Shown here piece after piece: positions 25,510-39,000 of a DNA stretch of 64,000 nt. Under the pieces are notes generated by a model, which searched no databases, was not told where the DNA came from, and was given only the letters and a program-made list of their open reading frames with translations. The position numbers and the translations under genes are program-made. Within the stretch, counting starts at the first letter, position 1. The number at the start of each line of letters is the position of its first letter. Origin of the DNA: Membranipora membranacea (Eukaryota; Bryozoa; Gymnolaemata; Cheilostomatida; Membraniporidae); the NCBI GenBank assembly GCA_914767715.1, contig OU612072.1:2544001-2608000 (forward strand), given 5' to 3'.

Positions 25510-26433
25510 TCCCAAATTCAGATAAATCATTATCTGCATACAACTGCCTGAGAGAAGCTTCCTCTTGTAAATTCGCTGAAACAAATGTCATTTCAATACT
25601 TCCAATACAATATTGTACTGTTCAATCATTAGGACCTCTGGGCTCAAAATCTGATCAGGATATTGATGGTGGCATTTCATCATCATCCTGTATTAGTGAA
25701 CCGGCCAGGGTTTGATCGCATGAACCACGGCATCAGATTTGGTGAGTGCAGGTGATGAGTAATCTTGATGTCAAGGTCAAAGCCATTGCAGGTGCCTCAT
25801 GGTCTCTGATTGGCCATAAAAAACACAATTTGTCGAATTTGAAGTCGAGTGTAGTTGTGAATTATAGAGAGTCGGCAATCAATGTGTGCGAATTCAGTTT
25901 TTAAATTACCTACTCCCCCCCCCCTCCATACTAGGATACATCAACATCCCACTGTGTGTTGTCGCATAATTGTTGATTTGAAGGTTTATAAAGAAGCATT
26001 ATCTTATCAGTTCAGTAGTAAATTGTGGTATTTTTTTATTTCTTTCTTTTGACATGACTATTAAAAAGGATGGCCTACACGCCTTACACAATGCTTCAAT
26101 TGGCGTTAGACGGAGTAGAAATATTTTCGTCAGGGTCAACTAAAGGGAAGTGATTTTTATTGATATTTGTGTAATTACATAATAACAAGATCAGCGCCGC
26201 TGAAAACTCAAAGCATTGCATGACTGCTCCCTTTGACTATTCACGTGCCAGACATATAATTGATATGTCATTGCTATCCATTATTAGTGTGATGTAGATA
26301 TATAAGTTTATACAATAAATATCACCATAAAATAAGACTAAAGTTTATATTCATACATCTGGCACATATAGTTCGGATAGTTGATGGTTGGAAGAGGGAG
26401 GATTAGATTACTCATCCAGTGACAGATAACATT

Positions 26434-29400
26434 ATGGCTGCCGTTCTACGGGTAAGTTGTTGGCAATATGTAGGCGCAAATCTGAACAGACTTGCACTTA
26501 TGTTCTTAATTGCAGAGTGTATGGTTGATTGTGGATACCAGATTAATTATTGCAATCACCGGTGTGTACCGTCCTAGCCTGGCAGCATACTCTCACCTAA
26601 AACAAACTTGTTCCCTCTGTGATGGCGGGGGGGATATTGCAAAAGTCGGGTATTGAGGCACCGCGCCAGAGGGCACCTTGATACCCGACTATTCTTACCC
26701 TCACCCCTATTTCCCTTCCATTTTGACTAAAATTTGACTGAATATTGCAGGACATGCGGCTTACTGCCCAAAATTGCTGCCAGCAAAAAAACAAATCATG
26801 ACAAAAAACTTGCAAAATCTGAAAGAGACATTGTGTTTGTGGTGCAAACTTGTACAACAGTTTATTTTGCTCTAAATGTGTCAATTTCCAAATTATAGTC
26901 ATTTACCATATATCAGTATTCAGTATTGTTTCATAACGGAATGTATGGTTACAACTAGTTATGGTGCTAAAACGTAGCAGGGTTAATGGTAGAAGCATCT
27001 CATTATCAACCTAATGAAATGAAACGCTACTACTACAACCCAGGCAACGCTTTAGCAATTAATCCCAGGGCCGTAGTTTAGAAAAAACGGTATAGGGGAG
27101 GCAAAAATCCGAAGCAAGTCCCAAGCATCACCAGGAGGGGTGCTGTAAGCTTTTCTCCAGGCAATTTAAGGCATATGCATAGCAAATGGAATTCCCAGAG
27201 GAGCTGATTCTGACATGGGTTATTGAATTATAGTGTTTTAGGCCACTGTATTTAGCTTTCTAGGGGAGGCAGAGCCTCCCTGCCTCCCCTAGAACTACAG
27301 GCCTGAAACAAGATTATTACCAGGTTAAACCTGAAAAAAAACCTCAGACAAGTTCATCAATAATGCAAGGCGTGCAAAAAACCTGTTTTGTGCATCAGTG
27401 GAGTCAATAGAATGTGACAAAAGAAAATCAGGGGTTAATGAAGATTCGAAGCTGTTCTCCATGCGCCAGCATAGTTCAAAGACTCGTCAAACTTTTATTC
27501 AATGGGTTAGTTTGACCTTTATTTGCTTCTTTTCTGGCCCTTGCAGAGTTGTACATTCACTAATTTTGACCTTCTGATTCTCTCTGAGATTTTGCAGGCT
27601 TTGAAACAATACGATCTTTTCATAATGATTTTCCCCATTTACATCCAGCTTTTACGACATTAAGTAAGGCATTATCTCAATTAAGCAATCAGCTCAAACA
27701 CCTTAACCAGACCTGACCATCAAGCCAATTCTAAATTAAATTGCATTTCACCGGGCTTTACCATTGGGATATCTTTTTTCAATATAATGCTTTGGAAAAC
27801 TTATTATTCTCATTCTAACTCGGGTGTCAAATTAAGTCCGTGGCAGCAACAAATTTTAAATGCTTGTCAAAGTTTTTGTGGGCCGGTGAAGGGGTAGGCT
27901 CTTTGATCTAATATTGTCTCAATGAAGCTCTTGACTATAAAACCTTCGTAATTAGAAATACTGGTTGGATATTCATAATTGAAAACTTCCCTTTCAGGTA
28001 ACTTCTTTTAACATGAAAACCAAGAAAAGCTACGGTATTACACAATCAAAAAATCATGTCATCAAAGGGGAAGCTATTTTAATGTTTATTTAATAATTGA
28101 TTGAGTTGGGTGTGTCTCAACACTCAATAGAGTCTAGCAAAATATTTACGTTATGCTCAGTGAGAGATTATATAAGAGACCAGGAAGTCTGATATGCTGT
28201 GTTCCCATTGGCTATAGTCAGATCCGATATGTGGATCGTTTCTAGGCTTAGCTGCACATGAACTCCACCCACCATTCAAGTATTGAATTACGATCATATA
28301 AAAATATTAAAGCCATTCGTTATTCTTAATCTGGAACACTTTTGCTTCGATTATAGTTATCGCACAGACACTCCCATCTGATGTACTTCACAATATAATT
28401 CCTTACAAATTGAAGAGATTTGTTTTTCAGCCTACGCAGACAGAAACCCTGCACAGAGTCTTGCTAGGTACAAACAATACATCCTGATCTAGTGATGCTA
28501 GTTGGGCACTGTTGTGGAAATTCATGTAATATAACTGGGATTAATGATATATACCTACACCTAGGCATTTGTATGTTGTTTGTGGCTTAGTCAATGATTT
28601 TAATAACCCTAATTATTTACGCTTTTCAGTTCAGAGACATTGCAGTGCTCCAAAAGATTATCGGCTGAGCGCAGAAATACAATTTTTTCTACGCCCTGCA
28701 TTCTCCAGCTGACATTGCCGCATAATCTTTTATTTTGTACCAGATATTTTGATGATTTTTTTCAGGTTTTGGGGCTGCTCTTGCTGGTTACCACAAAATC
28801 ACAATCTGTACAAGCTCAAAGAGAATACAGAGACGATGTACAAGGGTAGGCCTCTTATCATATGGATATTCACATTCATTTCTGAATTGGGGGTCGGGAT
28901 TTCTCTGACCCAGAATACAGGAAATTCGAGTTGCACCAAGAAGTTTTTATCGAATGCAAACCAATTTCACCAATACATTATGCCAATATTTCAAATTTAA
29001 TTGAATGATTTCAATTTTCAATAATCACAATAATTAGACTCCTGAAAAATTGCCATAGCAGCTCATGGTGCATTATAATGGTTAATGATTAAGAATATTC
29101 TGGTAAAAATCACATGGACATTCACCCACCTCATCCCAGCGATGGGCCAAAAATACAATTGACTATCTGATGCTGGAGATGCATAACATCTATTTCAGTA
29201 TAAGGTGACATTTCTACTAATTGTTATTTTAGTGCTTTTGTTCCCTCTAATATTGGGTGGCATATCTACGTGCTGTTTCTATTTTTACAGGGTTGGATTT
29301 GGAGGTGTGAAGCCTGACGCTATCATGGTGACACCAGATACAGGGTTTGGTGTTCTGTATATGGATGAGGACGTATATATACCCGGTAATATTCTCTACA

Positions 29401-32348
29401 TTGAGGGAAACGCTCTGATTACATACAATCCCACCACTAATGATACAGACCTTATAGTAGGGGACGTAACGAGTAGAGGATATCGAGAGGGTATCGGAAG
29501 AGATGCTCTCTTCTTCGCTCCTGCCTCATTATACCAGCCGACCAGAGACCAGGTGATTGTTGTCGACAGTAACAATGGATGTTTTCGTACCGTCTCCAGA
29601 TCCACCAACGGAACTTCTAGATTAGCTGGTCTCTGCTCTATAAGTAGCTTCACAGAGAGGGACGGATCCTTCTTCACAGCCAGGTTTGGTATCCCTGAGA
29701 AGGTCGCAGAACTGGCTCATGATGTCATTGCTGCTTCTGACTCAAAATTTAAGAGCATTAGAAGCTTGAATCTCACTTCCGAAGAAGTTACAGTGATTGC
29801 AAAGCCCCATGTCTCTGTGTTCGGTTTAGCTTTAAGGCCTGGCGGTCATGAGTTGTACTTTACACATGCTAGTGGGTTCGGAAAGGTTGACCTTGAAACA
29901 CTTGAGGTGACCCTCATTGTAAACAATAATGGCTATCGAGATGGTCCTTTTAACTATAGGCCAATGTTTTCAAGCAGACCCGAGACATTAATATTCTTGA
30001 CACCCCAGGTATTACTTGTCTCTGACTTGCTCAATCATGCTTTAAGAGTTGTGGATCTTGAAGGTGAAATTGTCTCCTCAATCTGCGGTATCGGGGCAGG
30101 AACACAAAGTGAATATCATGATGTTTGTAAATTGAGCTATCCAAGATCACTGCTTCATATGAGAAGCCAAAACAAGGTCATGATTGGGTTAGAAGACTCA
30201 ATAGGGTATATCGAAGTCTGGGCCCCACCAGTGGTGACCACAACAGTTTCAGACACAACAGTTTCATCTGGGATAACACCATCAACAACTGCATCAACCA
30301 CAATAAAAACATCAACCACCATAGCAACATCAACACCTCCATCAACAACCACAAAAACGTCAACTGCTACATCAACATCGACCACCACAACAACACCGAC
30401 CACCACAACAACATCAACCACCACCACAGCAACAACATCAACCCCCACAGCAGTGTCAACCACCACCACATCATTGATGCCTCCATCAACCACAGCAAAA
30501 ACAACAACCACACCAAACCCCACCACAACATCAACTTCACCATCAATGTTACCCTCAAAGTCTGCCATTCCCACCTTGACGACGACAGCAGCTATTCTTA
30601 TACAAGGCGCTACAAATACAGTACCACCAAGTCAATCAACAACACCTCGCCCACCATCGAGTGGAAGCAAATTGTCCGAAGTCATTGCGAAACCTACTGG
30701 AAGTGGTGGTGAGTGGATCATTGATAAATAATTGAAGATCAAAACTGACATCGAACTCATTACCAAGTGCCGCAATATTCAGGTGTTGAGGCACTCTATA
30801 TTATACCCTCAGTGTTTCAGTTTGTTGTTACCAATCAGTTTGTTGTGTGAGGCTGACAGGGTCTGAATTTCACTGTCAATGACAAATCGATGTAATTATT
30901 CTGACGTTGTACTAACAATCTTGCTCATGACCACTGGTAACGATATACAACACTTCTGGTTAAGAATTGACAGAATATCTTTATTTTACCGACAGGTGAT
31001 ACTGTACAGATTGTTGGAATCATTGTTGGTGGTTTAGTGATTGTGGCCATGCTAGTAACAGGAGCAGTAGTTTACCGCAGGAAAAACAACAAAAATACGA
31101 GGGAACTGGAAAATACAGATGTTTTAACAAGGTTTATCCTATAATTTATTACAAATATATAGGGTTACTTGTTGAAGTAGAGAGACATGTCCAGTTAAAG
31201 GGGTTGAACGATGCTTCATGCTAGCCATATTCTAGCGCAATGGGACTAAGAGAACTATGTTTGATTTTAATGAGTTAAGTTGTGATAAATCTAACAGTGA
31301 CAAAATTATAAACTATTAGCCCGATATCCGGCTATCATTGGTATTATGGGTAGCCATATGTACTGTATTCCTACACAAGAGAGAATAATTCTGTAAACAC
31401 TTAAGACCTGTCTTTAGCAAAAGGGCAATGACCTAGAAGAAGTAGATTCCCTCTGTGATGGCGGAACGATATAACAAATATTAGGTAATGCCAGTAACCG
31501 CTCTGGAGTGGTGCCATGATACACAACTTTTAAATCTCCGTCCAGACCAAGACCTGTCTAGAGTGCAATTGTATTGCATGTCATATTATCTGATATTATC
31601 AAGGTCAAGGCGTATGAATCCGAATTGTAATTAAAACTGGGATTTTAATTATAAAGTGATGATACTCAATATATTTTTGAGTTTGTTATCTTTACATCCT
31701 TCTCTATTTAATGAATATTCTCTATATAATGAATTGCGTTTGACCAAGTTAGACTCAGTACAAGGCAGAACAATATTTGTTGATATAGGACTGATTTAGA
31801 ACATCACAAAAATATAGCAGATCTATATATGTATTTGATAGCAGATCTATATATGTTGCTATATATGTTGCTATAATTTCTCCTACAGATCCAGCGATGC
31901 CGGAGACGATGATTACCAAACTATCAATGAATATGAGAGGATAACTTCTAAATTTGACAGCATGTATGAAATCCCCGATGATGAAAAACCCCCAACTGTC
32001 CCGCCAGTGATGCGTGCAACCAATAACTACCATCGGCAAAATAGTCAAAACGACAACATTCAGGCCAAACTGGGCCTGGATACTCACACCAGCAGACCAC
32101 GGACAGAGAATGAGTATGTCTCTGTGTATAACGAGCAGTATGAGTCACCATCAAGTAGTGGCACAATGTATGACGAAGTACCCGAGGCAGTTCAAGGTCA
32201 AGGACAGCGTCAGGTCATGAGTAGAGGTAGTATACCTCTGGATGAAGCCCCGGGTGTTCCACATGATACTGACTATATCTGTATGACCCCTCAGTCCTCT
32301 CGCCGTTACACTAATGATAATATCTGTGCTGAAGAGTACGCAATGTGA
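26434..32348 (+). CDS. NHLR-D: type I membrane receptor, NHL propeller / long Thr stalk / tyrosine tail
   Basis: Five coding exons: 26434-26451, 28766-28845, 29291-30708, 30996-31131, 31889-32348 (703 residues; phases 0, 2, 1, 2). MAAVLR plus VLGLLLLVTTKSQSVQA forms a signal peptide with an Ala-x-Ala-like cleavage site. The propeller (about 33-330) includes GYREGIGRDALFFAP and DSNNGCFR. The Thr-rich stalk is the longest after B, with mixed Ser, Ala and Ile. The membrane segment is IVGIIVGGLVIVAMLVTGAV followed by YRRK. The tail has DYQTINEYERI (paired YxxI), MYEIPDD, YVSV, MYDEVP, IPLDEAPGVP and DYICM (YxxM). The mature N-terminus differs from A-C. Upstream frames running through the pyrimidine tract before 29291 look like a signal peptide but lack an ATG and are bypassed by splicing. 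Confidence 0.87.
27065..27305. repeat. Hairpin-ended repeat fragment in NHLR-D intron 1
   Basis: The ends CAGGGCCGTAGTTT and AACTACAGGCCTG are imperfect inverted repeats. Near the right end, 27259-27293 is a perfect hairpin with 14-bp arms (TCTAGGGGAGGCAG / CTGCCTCCCCTAGA) and a 7-nt loop; the same GGGGAGGC motif appears near 27097. Possibly a decayed hAT-type MITE. Confidence 0.35.
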
Positions 32349-33060
32349 TGCATGCATGTGTATGCAATGGAAAACTGATCTTGATTATAAATTGCCCAAG
32401 CTATATTCTCCCTCCCCCATACCTCAAGCACATTATGCCTTCGTAATTTAATATGGTGTCGAATGTGTTGTCATCATAAGTCCTATGGTGTTCATTACGT
32501 AAATTTTGTATCAGCACAGAAAACACTGAGAAAAATCACCCTAATTTAATCTCAATTTTTCATACCAAATGCTCATGCCGCAAGTATTAGTTGGAAGGGA
32601 TAATTCCCTAACCAAGATGATTTACTTTCCAAATACTATATTTTCTGATAGCCCATGCTGGCTTATCTCTTATCTATGTCACACAGCCTTTTAATCGGTA
32701 AACCAATATTTTTCTAACAATCTTTCATTGACAATGACAACTGCAAATGTCAGTACTGTTTATCAAAGTATTCAATGAAGCTTCGAAGAAACACTGCTGA
32801 CTACCACTTATATTGTTGAAGACAACATCTTATGTTTAATGATCTCCTTCTTCTAATTATAAAAAAAAAAGAGTCTTAGAACAGTGTGGAGGTTAATTCA
32901 TTTTATAATCACATGACAATTAATATGCTGGCTATAGAACCTTCTAAACACCTTAAAAAAAGGAAAACTGTAATTTTCACCCTCAATACAAAACAAGCAA
33001 TAACAAACTAAAGGTGTTATATTTCAGTGATGATGACGACTCATGTAGACCTGATTCCGA
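32349..33060. other. Convergent 3' intergenic region
   Basis: 712 bp between the stop codons of NHLR-D (+) and the lectin-mucin gene (-). It must hold both 3' UTRs. I found no canonical AATAAA on either strand and no coding exon. Confidence 0.6.
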
Positions 33061-36000
33061 TTAATCATCGATTCTCCATCCATCATCACCATGATCCTCT
33101 CCAGAAACAATCTCCACATTCCATCCACATAATCCTTTACTAAAGTCACACTTTGATAGGACAATCCCTGTATGAAGTAAAGGTAAGAATGATTAAACTT
33201 CTAATTCAAATACAACTCATTATCTAACCTGACACTTCCCCAATTTTCATTTTTTATCAAACATGCATGCAGTTAACAGATAAGGATTCTGTCTCTGTAA
33301 ACATGTCTATATGTTCATCGAACTTGTAGCACACATATTAGGTTCAAAGAATTGTGTATTGTATGCTACCTGATCGCATTGTAGAAGCTGAAGGTTTCAC
33401 TGTTGTCATTGTTGAGTGATTTGTTTTCATTGGTAAAGTGTTTTTCTTTTCAGCAGGTACAGTGGATGGTTTTGATTGCTTGGTCGTTGATGTAGTATGT
33501 TGTGGCAATGTCATTGTCGTTGTCAGTTTTGTTGTGGTTGGTGTCGTAGTTGGCTTGGTTGTTAGGGTTGGTGTGGTCGTTGGTGTAGTTCTTGGTGTTG
33601 TAGTTGGTTTTGTGGTTAGTTTTGGGGTTTGAGTAGTTTTTGCTGTTGTAGTTCTTGTGGTCGTCGGGGTTGTTGTTGTCGTTGTTGCCGGTGTTGATGT
33701 TGGTGTGGTTGATGGTGTTGTGGTTTGTGTTGTGGTTGGTGTTGTAGATTGTGTTGTGGTGGGACTTGTCGTTGTTGGTGTTGTAGTAGGTTTTGTTGTT
33801 CGTGTTGTGGTTGGTGTGGTTGTTGGTGTTGTGGTTGTTCTTGTGGTTGATGGTTTTGTGGTTTGTGTGATTATTGTTTTGGTTATTTGTGTTGTGGCTG
33901 GTGTTGTGGAAGTTGTTTTGGTCTGTGTGCGTGTTGATCTAGTAAATGGTCGAGTCGGTGTCACTGCAGTTGTCAGATCATCTGTAGAAAGCCATGTATT
34001 GAGTTAAATATCAAAGCAAAGAAATTCACACTAAGCTTACCCTAACAACGTGTTGTCTGAGAGCTAGAAAAAACACAAAGTATATCTTGACTCGTTTATC
34101 AGATACAATTATTACTTGAACTTATCAGTTCACTGAAACATTGTTGGAATTACATTGTACTGACCCAAGCAGATATCACCAACTTTGATGTATCCTGGCT
34201 TACACACACAGCCTACTATTCCTGTTGAAGTAAGTCTACAGTCAGACTTAGGACCACAGGGATGAACACCTTCAGCGCACGGATTGGCTAGAAAAGAAGA
34301 ACACCATAGTCAGTACTATAGAACAATCAAGTCACTAAATACAGAACGCCACGGAGTATACAAACAGCAAGCACAAAGAAATATTGAGGTAAATCCATGC
34401 CGAGGTACCACTTAAACGGAACTCCACTAGTGTGGTTTAGTCTGGTATTGTTGCAAATGCCAGCACCAATTCAAATGTGTACATTTTGAGCATCCTAAAC
34501 ACTTTTATTTATTAAAACAACTTACACACACATTTACTGTTGATCTTCACATATCCTGGTCTGCATAGACAAGCCAAACTCCCTGTGAATGTAACCTTAC
34601 AAAAAGAGTTGGGCCCACATGGATGTGTCCCTTCTGCACACAAGTCTTGAGAAACCCAAAGAACATTCTCGCTTATATTCATTGGTGTAGTTGTATTCCC
34701 TGTTGATGATGGTGGTGGAGAGATTTTTGCCACTTGTTTTGTAATTGAAGAGTATGCCATTGTTTCTCGTTTGGTCGGTGTTGTGGTAGGAACTGTTGTG
34801 GTTGGTGTTGTGGTTGGTGTGGTGGTTGGTGAGGTGGCTGGTGATGTGGTTGATGTTGTGGTTGGTGTAGTTGTTGGGGTGGTAGTTGGTGTTGTGGTTG
34901 GTGTAGTTGTTTGGTTTGTGGTTGGTGTTGTGGATGGCGTTGTGGTTGGAATGGTAGTTGGTGTTGTTCTTTGAGTTGTAGTTGGTGTTGTAGTTGGTGT
35001 TGTAGTTGGTGTAGTTGGTGTTGTAGTTGGTGTTGTTGGTGTTGTAGTTGTTGTAGTCGTTGGGGTGGTGGTTGGGCTTGTGGTTGGTGTTGTGGTTGGA
35101 GTGGTAGTGGGTGTTGTTCTTTGAGTTGTAGTTGGTGTTGTAGCTGTTGAAGTTGGTGTCGTAGTTGATGTAGTTGTTGGGGTGGTGGTTGGTGTTGTGG
35201 TTGGTGTTGGTGTTGTTGTTGGTGTTATTGTTGTATAAGTTGGTGTTGCAGTCAGTGTTACCGGCTGCAACGGTGTAACTGATGCAGCTGTTGTTACTTC
35301 AGCTGCAATAGAAAAAGCCAACACACAAATTCAGTGTCTAGCGCATGTATCATAGCCTCTAAATACGTTAACTGAAAGGTAGATGCTAGAATGAATTAAA
35401 AGATATATGAATATAGTTATGATCATAGAACAGACAGGAGTAAAGCTGTCCAACTTAAATAAAACATACCTACCAACACATTTCTTGTTAAGCTTGCTGT
35501 ATCCCTGTTTGCACACACAGTCCACTGTACCATTAGGAGTCAGCTCACAAGCTGAGTTAGGTCCACAAGGATTATCATCATCATAACATGGATGAGCTGG
35601 TAAAAGTAAGATCTATAAGCGGTCTTATTTTAATATTGTAATGTATTCCTCTTAGAATTTGCATTAATGTGTATCTGAGGTACAGGTGAATTTCTGTAAA
35701 AAGGAAATAGGTCAGTTGGCTGATGCAATTTCTAACATCAGTATTTTTGGTCAAAAAATTACACATGCAAGCCTCCTATCAAACTCATCATCGAGCCATC
35801 ACTGACTCTGTGATTCCCCGCACTGTACTAGTCATATCTCAAGGGGGGCTTCGAGATCAGACAAGACTGAACTTTGTCACTTAACATATGACAGTTAGAG
35901 TTATCATCATCTCCACAAAATTGTTTTATCAACTTATGTATGGAACATCCTGAACCACTCTTTCGAATGAGTACAATCAAGCCTATGATATTAATTTCAA

Positions 36001-39000
36001 ACTTACATACGCAAGTGTTGTTGGCAGGATCGAAAATGAATCCAAACATACATTTACACATGATCACATTATCTTTATCCACATAGCATGTACCGCCATA
36101 GCCACATGGGTTACCAATACACTTATCATCTGTAAGAATAAGCTGTACTGTATACAATGTCTTATTTATACTTGGCGACCATTGAGGACTTCCCTCTGAC
36201 TTACTCTAAACCAAAATCGCCTTAGTCTAATAAGATGCACCCATTGATATGAATTCATGGATTAGTGGTAAAATACGCATTATGGCTCTTTGTGGAGAAA
36301 TTACATCAGTATATTATAACCTTGTGTCAGTTATTCGATCTAGCTAAAATTCTGGCAGCTTTAAAGCTATATTGACTGGCGTCCCAGTAACGACCTTAAA
36401 AAACTCAGGCAAGCTACTTGACAAATGTTCACAAGGGGTCGGCTGTAGCATAAGTTTACCTTTGGACCAATCAAAGATGAGTGATTGTTTCCAGAAATTG
36501 CACACAAATTGCCATATGGTTGCTCAGGGTCAGATATGTTCCCCTAATCAATGAATTCATATCAATGGATGCACCTTATACGAGAGGAGGATTCTTATTA
36601 GTTTGTGACAGTAAAAAAGAAACAATATGATTGGTATACTCTTGACCTAAAACGAGTTTATAAATGGAGAAGGAGCACTACTCATGATGAGAGCACTGAG
36701 CTTTGGTGTGTTATCAACTGTGGTGTGGAGAATTTCTGTTCATACATGACACTTGAGAGTGCAATGTCCATTTCTCTGATTATCTAATTAATTAAGAACC
36801 AAAGGACCTATATGCTAGCCTGAGCCCTAAGTAAGTTTGGTATTAATTATTGGGACCAGAATAAGCTACAACTAGCAATATACGCTACTGAAGACGGGAA
36901 CACCGCAATGAATATTGAGCGGCTCGCTAAATACAGCTAGCCTGCTTTCTTCGAGACAAAAGAAGTACAAGTGATCTCAGCACTGGTTGTTTATCGCTTG
37001 AGAGGTTATACACGACTTGATCTAGTGCTTTGCGTCATGACCATTTTATTCCTAGTTTTTATGTAATACGTTATTTTGTTTCTTATTCTGCTATAATTTA
37101 TTGTTTTCTTTCATGAATAAAAAAACACCCTGAATAAAATGAGATTAGGATGAATAGATGAAAAGATACACTGGATCAAGTCATGCTATGCTGGCATAAT
37201 TATAAATCTGCCCGGAAAAGGTTTTACAACAGTTATCTGCCCACACATAAAAAGGGGATAACTCAAGAAATTGGATCCGCAAACAATGACTATTTTCATT
37301 AATACTAATTATGAGTACGTATCAGTTATTTACTGTTGGTTTCACAAATGTAATGCCTTCTTGATGAGCACTGCTTATCATTCCACAGCAGACCTGGGAA
37401 GTCCTGACCCCAAGCTTCCAAACAGTCTTCTACACCTCCTACAAGAAGATAACATTATTATAGCATCAAAATAATTGTGACGCCGTTAGTTCCAATTATA
37501 TAAAACAGAAAAAGGAATGAATTGAAATAACTTATGGTTTATAAGTCATTGTGTTGTCAGCTCACATTTCCCGTAAACACCAAATAAATCACAGTCAGGG
37601 GATTCTTTTCACACTTTCACACACTGCTTGCTTCGTCCGGGGAGAGGGAGGGAGGGGGAGAAGGGGTGTGGGTTAATTTGCATTATCTTCTTTATCATTC
37701 CAATTTTCACAGTATGTGGGATCAGAAGTAGGACCCATTTACATAAATGATTATTAATCTTAACATTATTATGTAACACTGATATATAGTCAGATGGCTG
37801 AGTTCCCACATGAGCTGATTATGTAACAAGTCATGACAAAGGAGACCCACACATTCTTACTAGGGGCATAGACTAAATCATGGAGACACACCCACAAAAG
37901 ATCTATGGCAGCCATCTTCATTTGGCTCTTAGGCTAGAGTCATAGGCTTAGGTGTGACTGTCAAGGTATTCAAGAATTCCAATTATTAATTTATATAAAG
38001 AAATGAAATAAAATATCTTTTATAGATAATATATATTATTTTGTGTCAGGCTTGTTTTGCTTGCATATTTTTCGTAAACAGGTTGGCCAGCTATTCAGCG
38101 ATGTGTTACTCTCATTTGCACTACATAATTCTATCTCATTGTTTTTTATCATATATATAGTACATACCAATATTATTTGGTTCGCCGTCAAGCCAGTTCT
38201 GACAGCCATCATCGAATGTACTGTTAGATACGATTCCATCCCAAGTCCAGTTACCTGCTATTTTGTGTCCTCCTATCCAATAATTCTTACGTTGAAGACC
38301 TGAAGATAAATATCAACACTGCAAATAACTTTGTATACCCTAGATATATAATGCCATCAACTCATCAACTTTATGTATGACATGATTCTTGTCTTTAAAT
38401 AAATTGTGATCAATGTTGAACCTTTTCAAAAATAGAGTTAATTTTGTGATATAATTCCTCTCGAACAATTTAATATTGAATAAACTTCAAGTATGAGATG
38501 CTTTCATACTGATCATGAAAGTTTAAATCTTTCAGGTTTTGAGAAAGAAAAAAAACAATATTATATAGACTAGTGGCTTCTTAGAATATACTTTGTTATG
38601 AAATATGATATTGATGTGTTTGCCGAAATGATTTCCGTAACATCTGCAGTCCATGTCATGCATGGATCAACATCATCAATGACTAATCCTTTAACTTTTC
38701 ATCTATATGACAAACATCCCAAACTCTTGTTATCACTTTATATTGGCTAAAGACTTGTAGCACATTTTCAACATTATTACAGAGAGCTTAAGCCCCCCTG
38801 ACTTCAGTATTTACTGAAGGGTTACCTTTGAGGGTGAGGAACCTGTCGAGGTAGGTTATTTTCCTCACAGACTCGAGAGTTACGAGCTTAGATCCAAGTG
38901 CGTTACATCTCTTCAGAGCGATTACGTTGTCCACTGTGTACTGTGACTGTACATACCAGCAGGTGTCAAAAGGTGTCGCGTCAAAGTTCTTTGGACATTT

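Noticed and set aside
29205-29290. Signal-peptide-like N-terminus directly in front of the NHLR-D propeller (TFLLIVILVLLFPLIL...)
   Set aside because: It has no ATG, and it is the pyrimidine-rich end of an intron. The spliced exons at 26434 and 28766 give an in-phase signal peptide that matches the paralogues.
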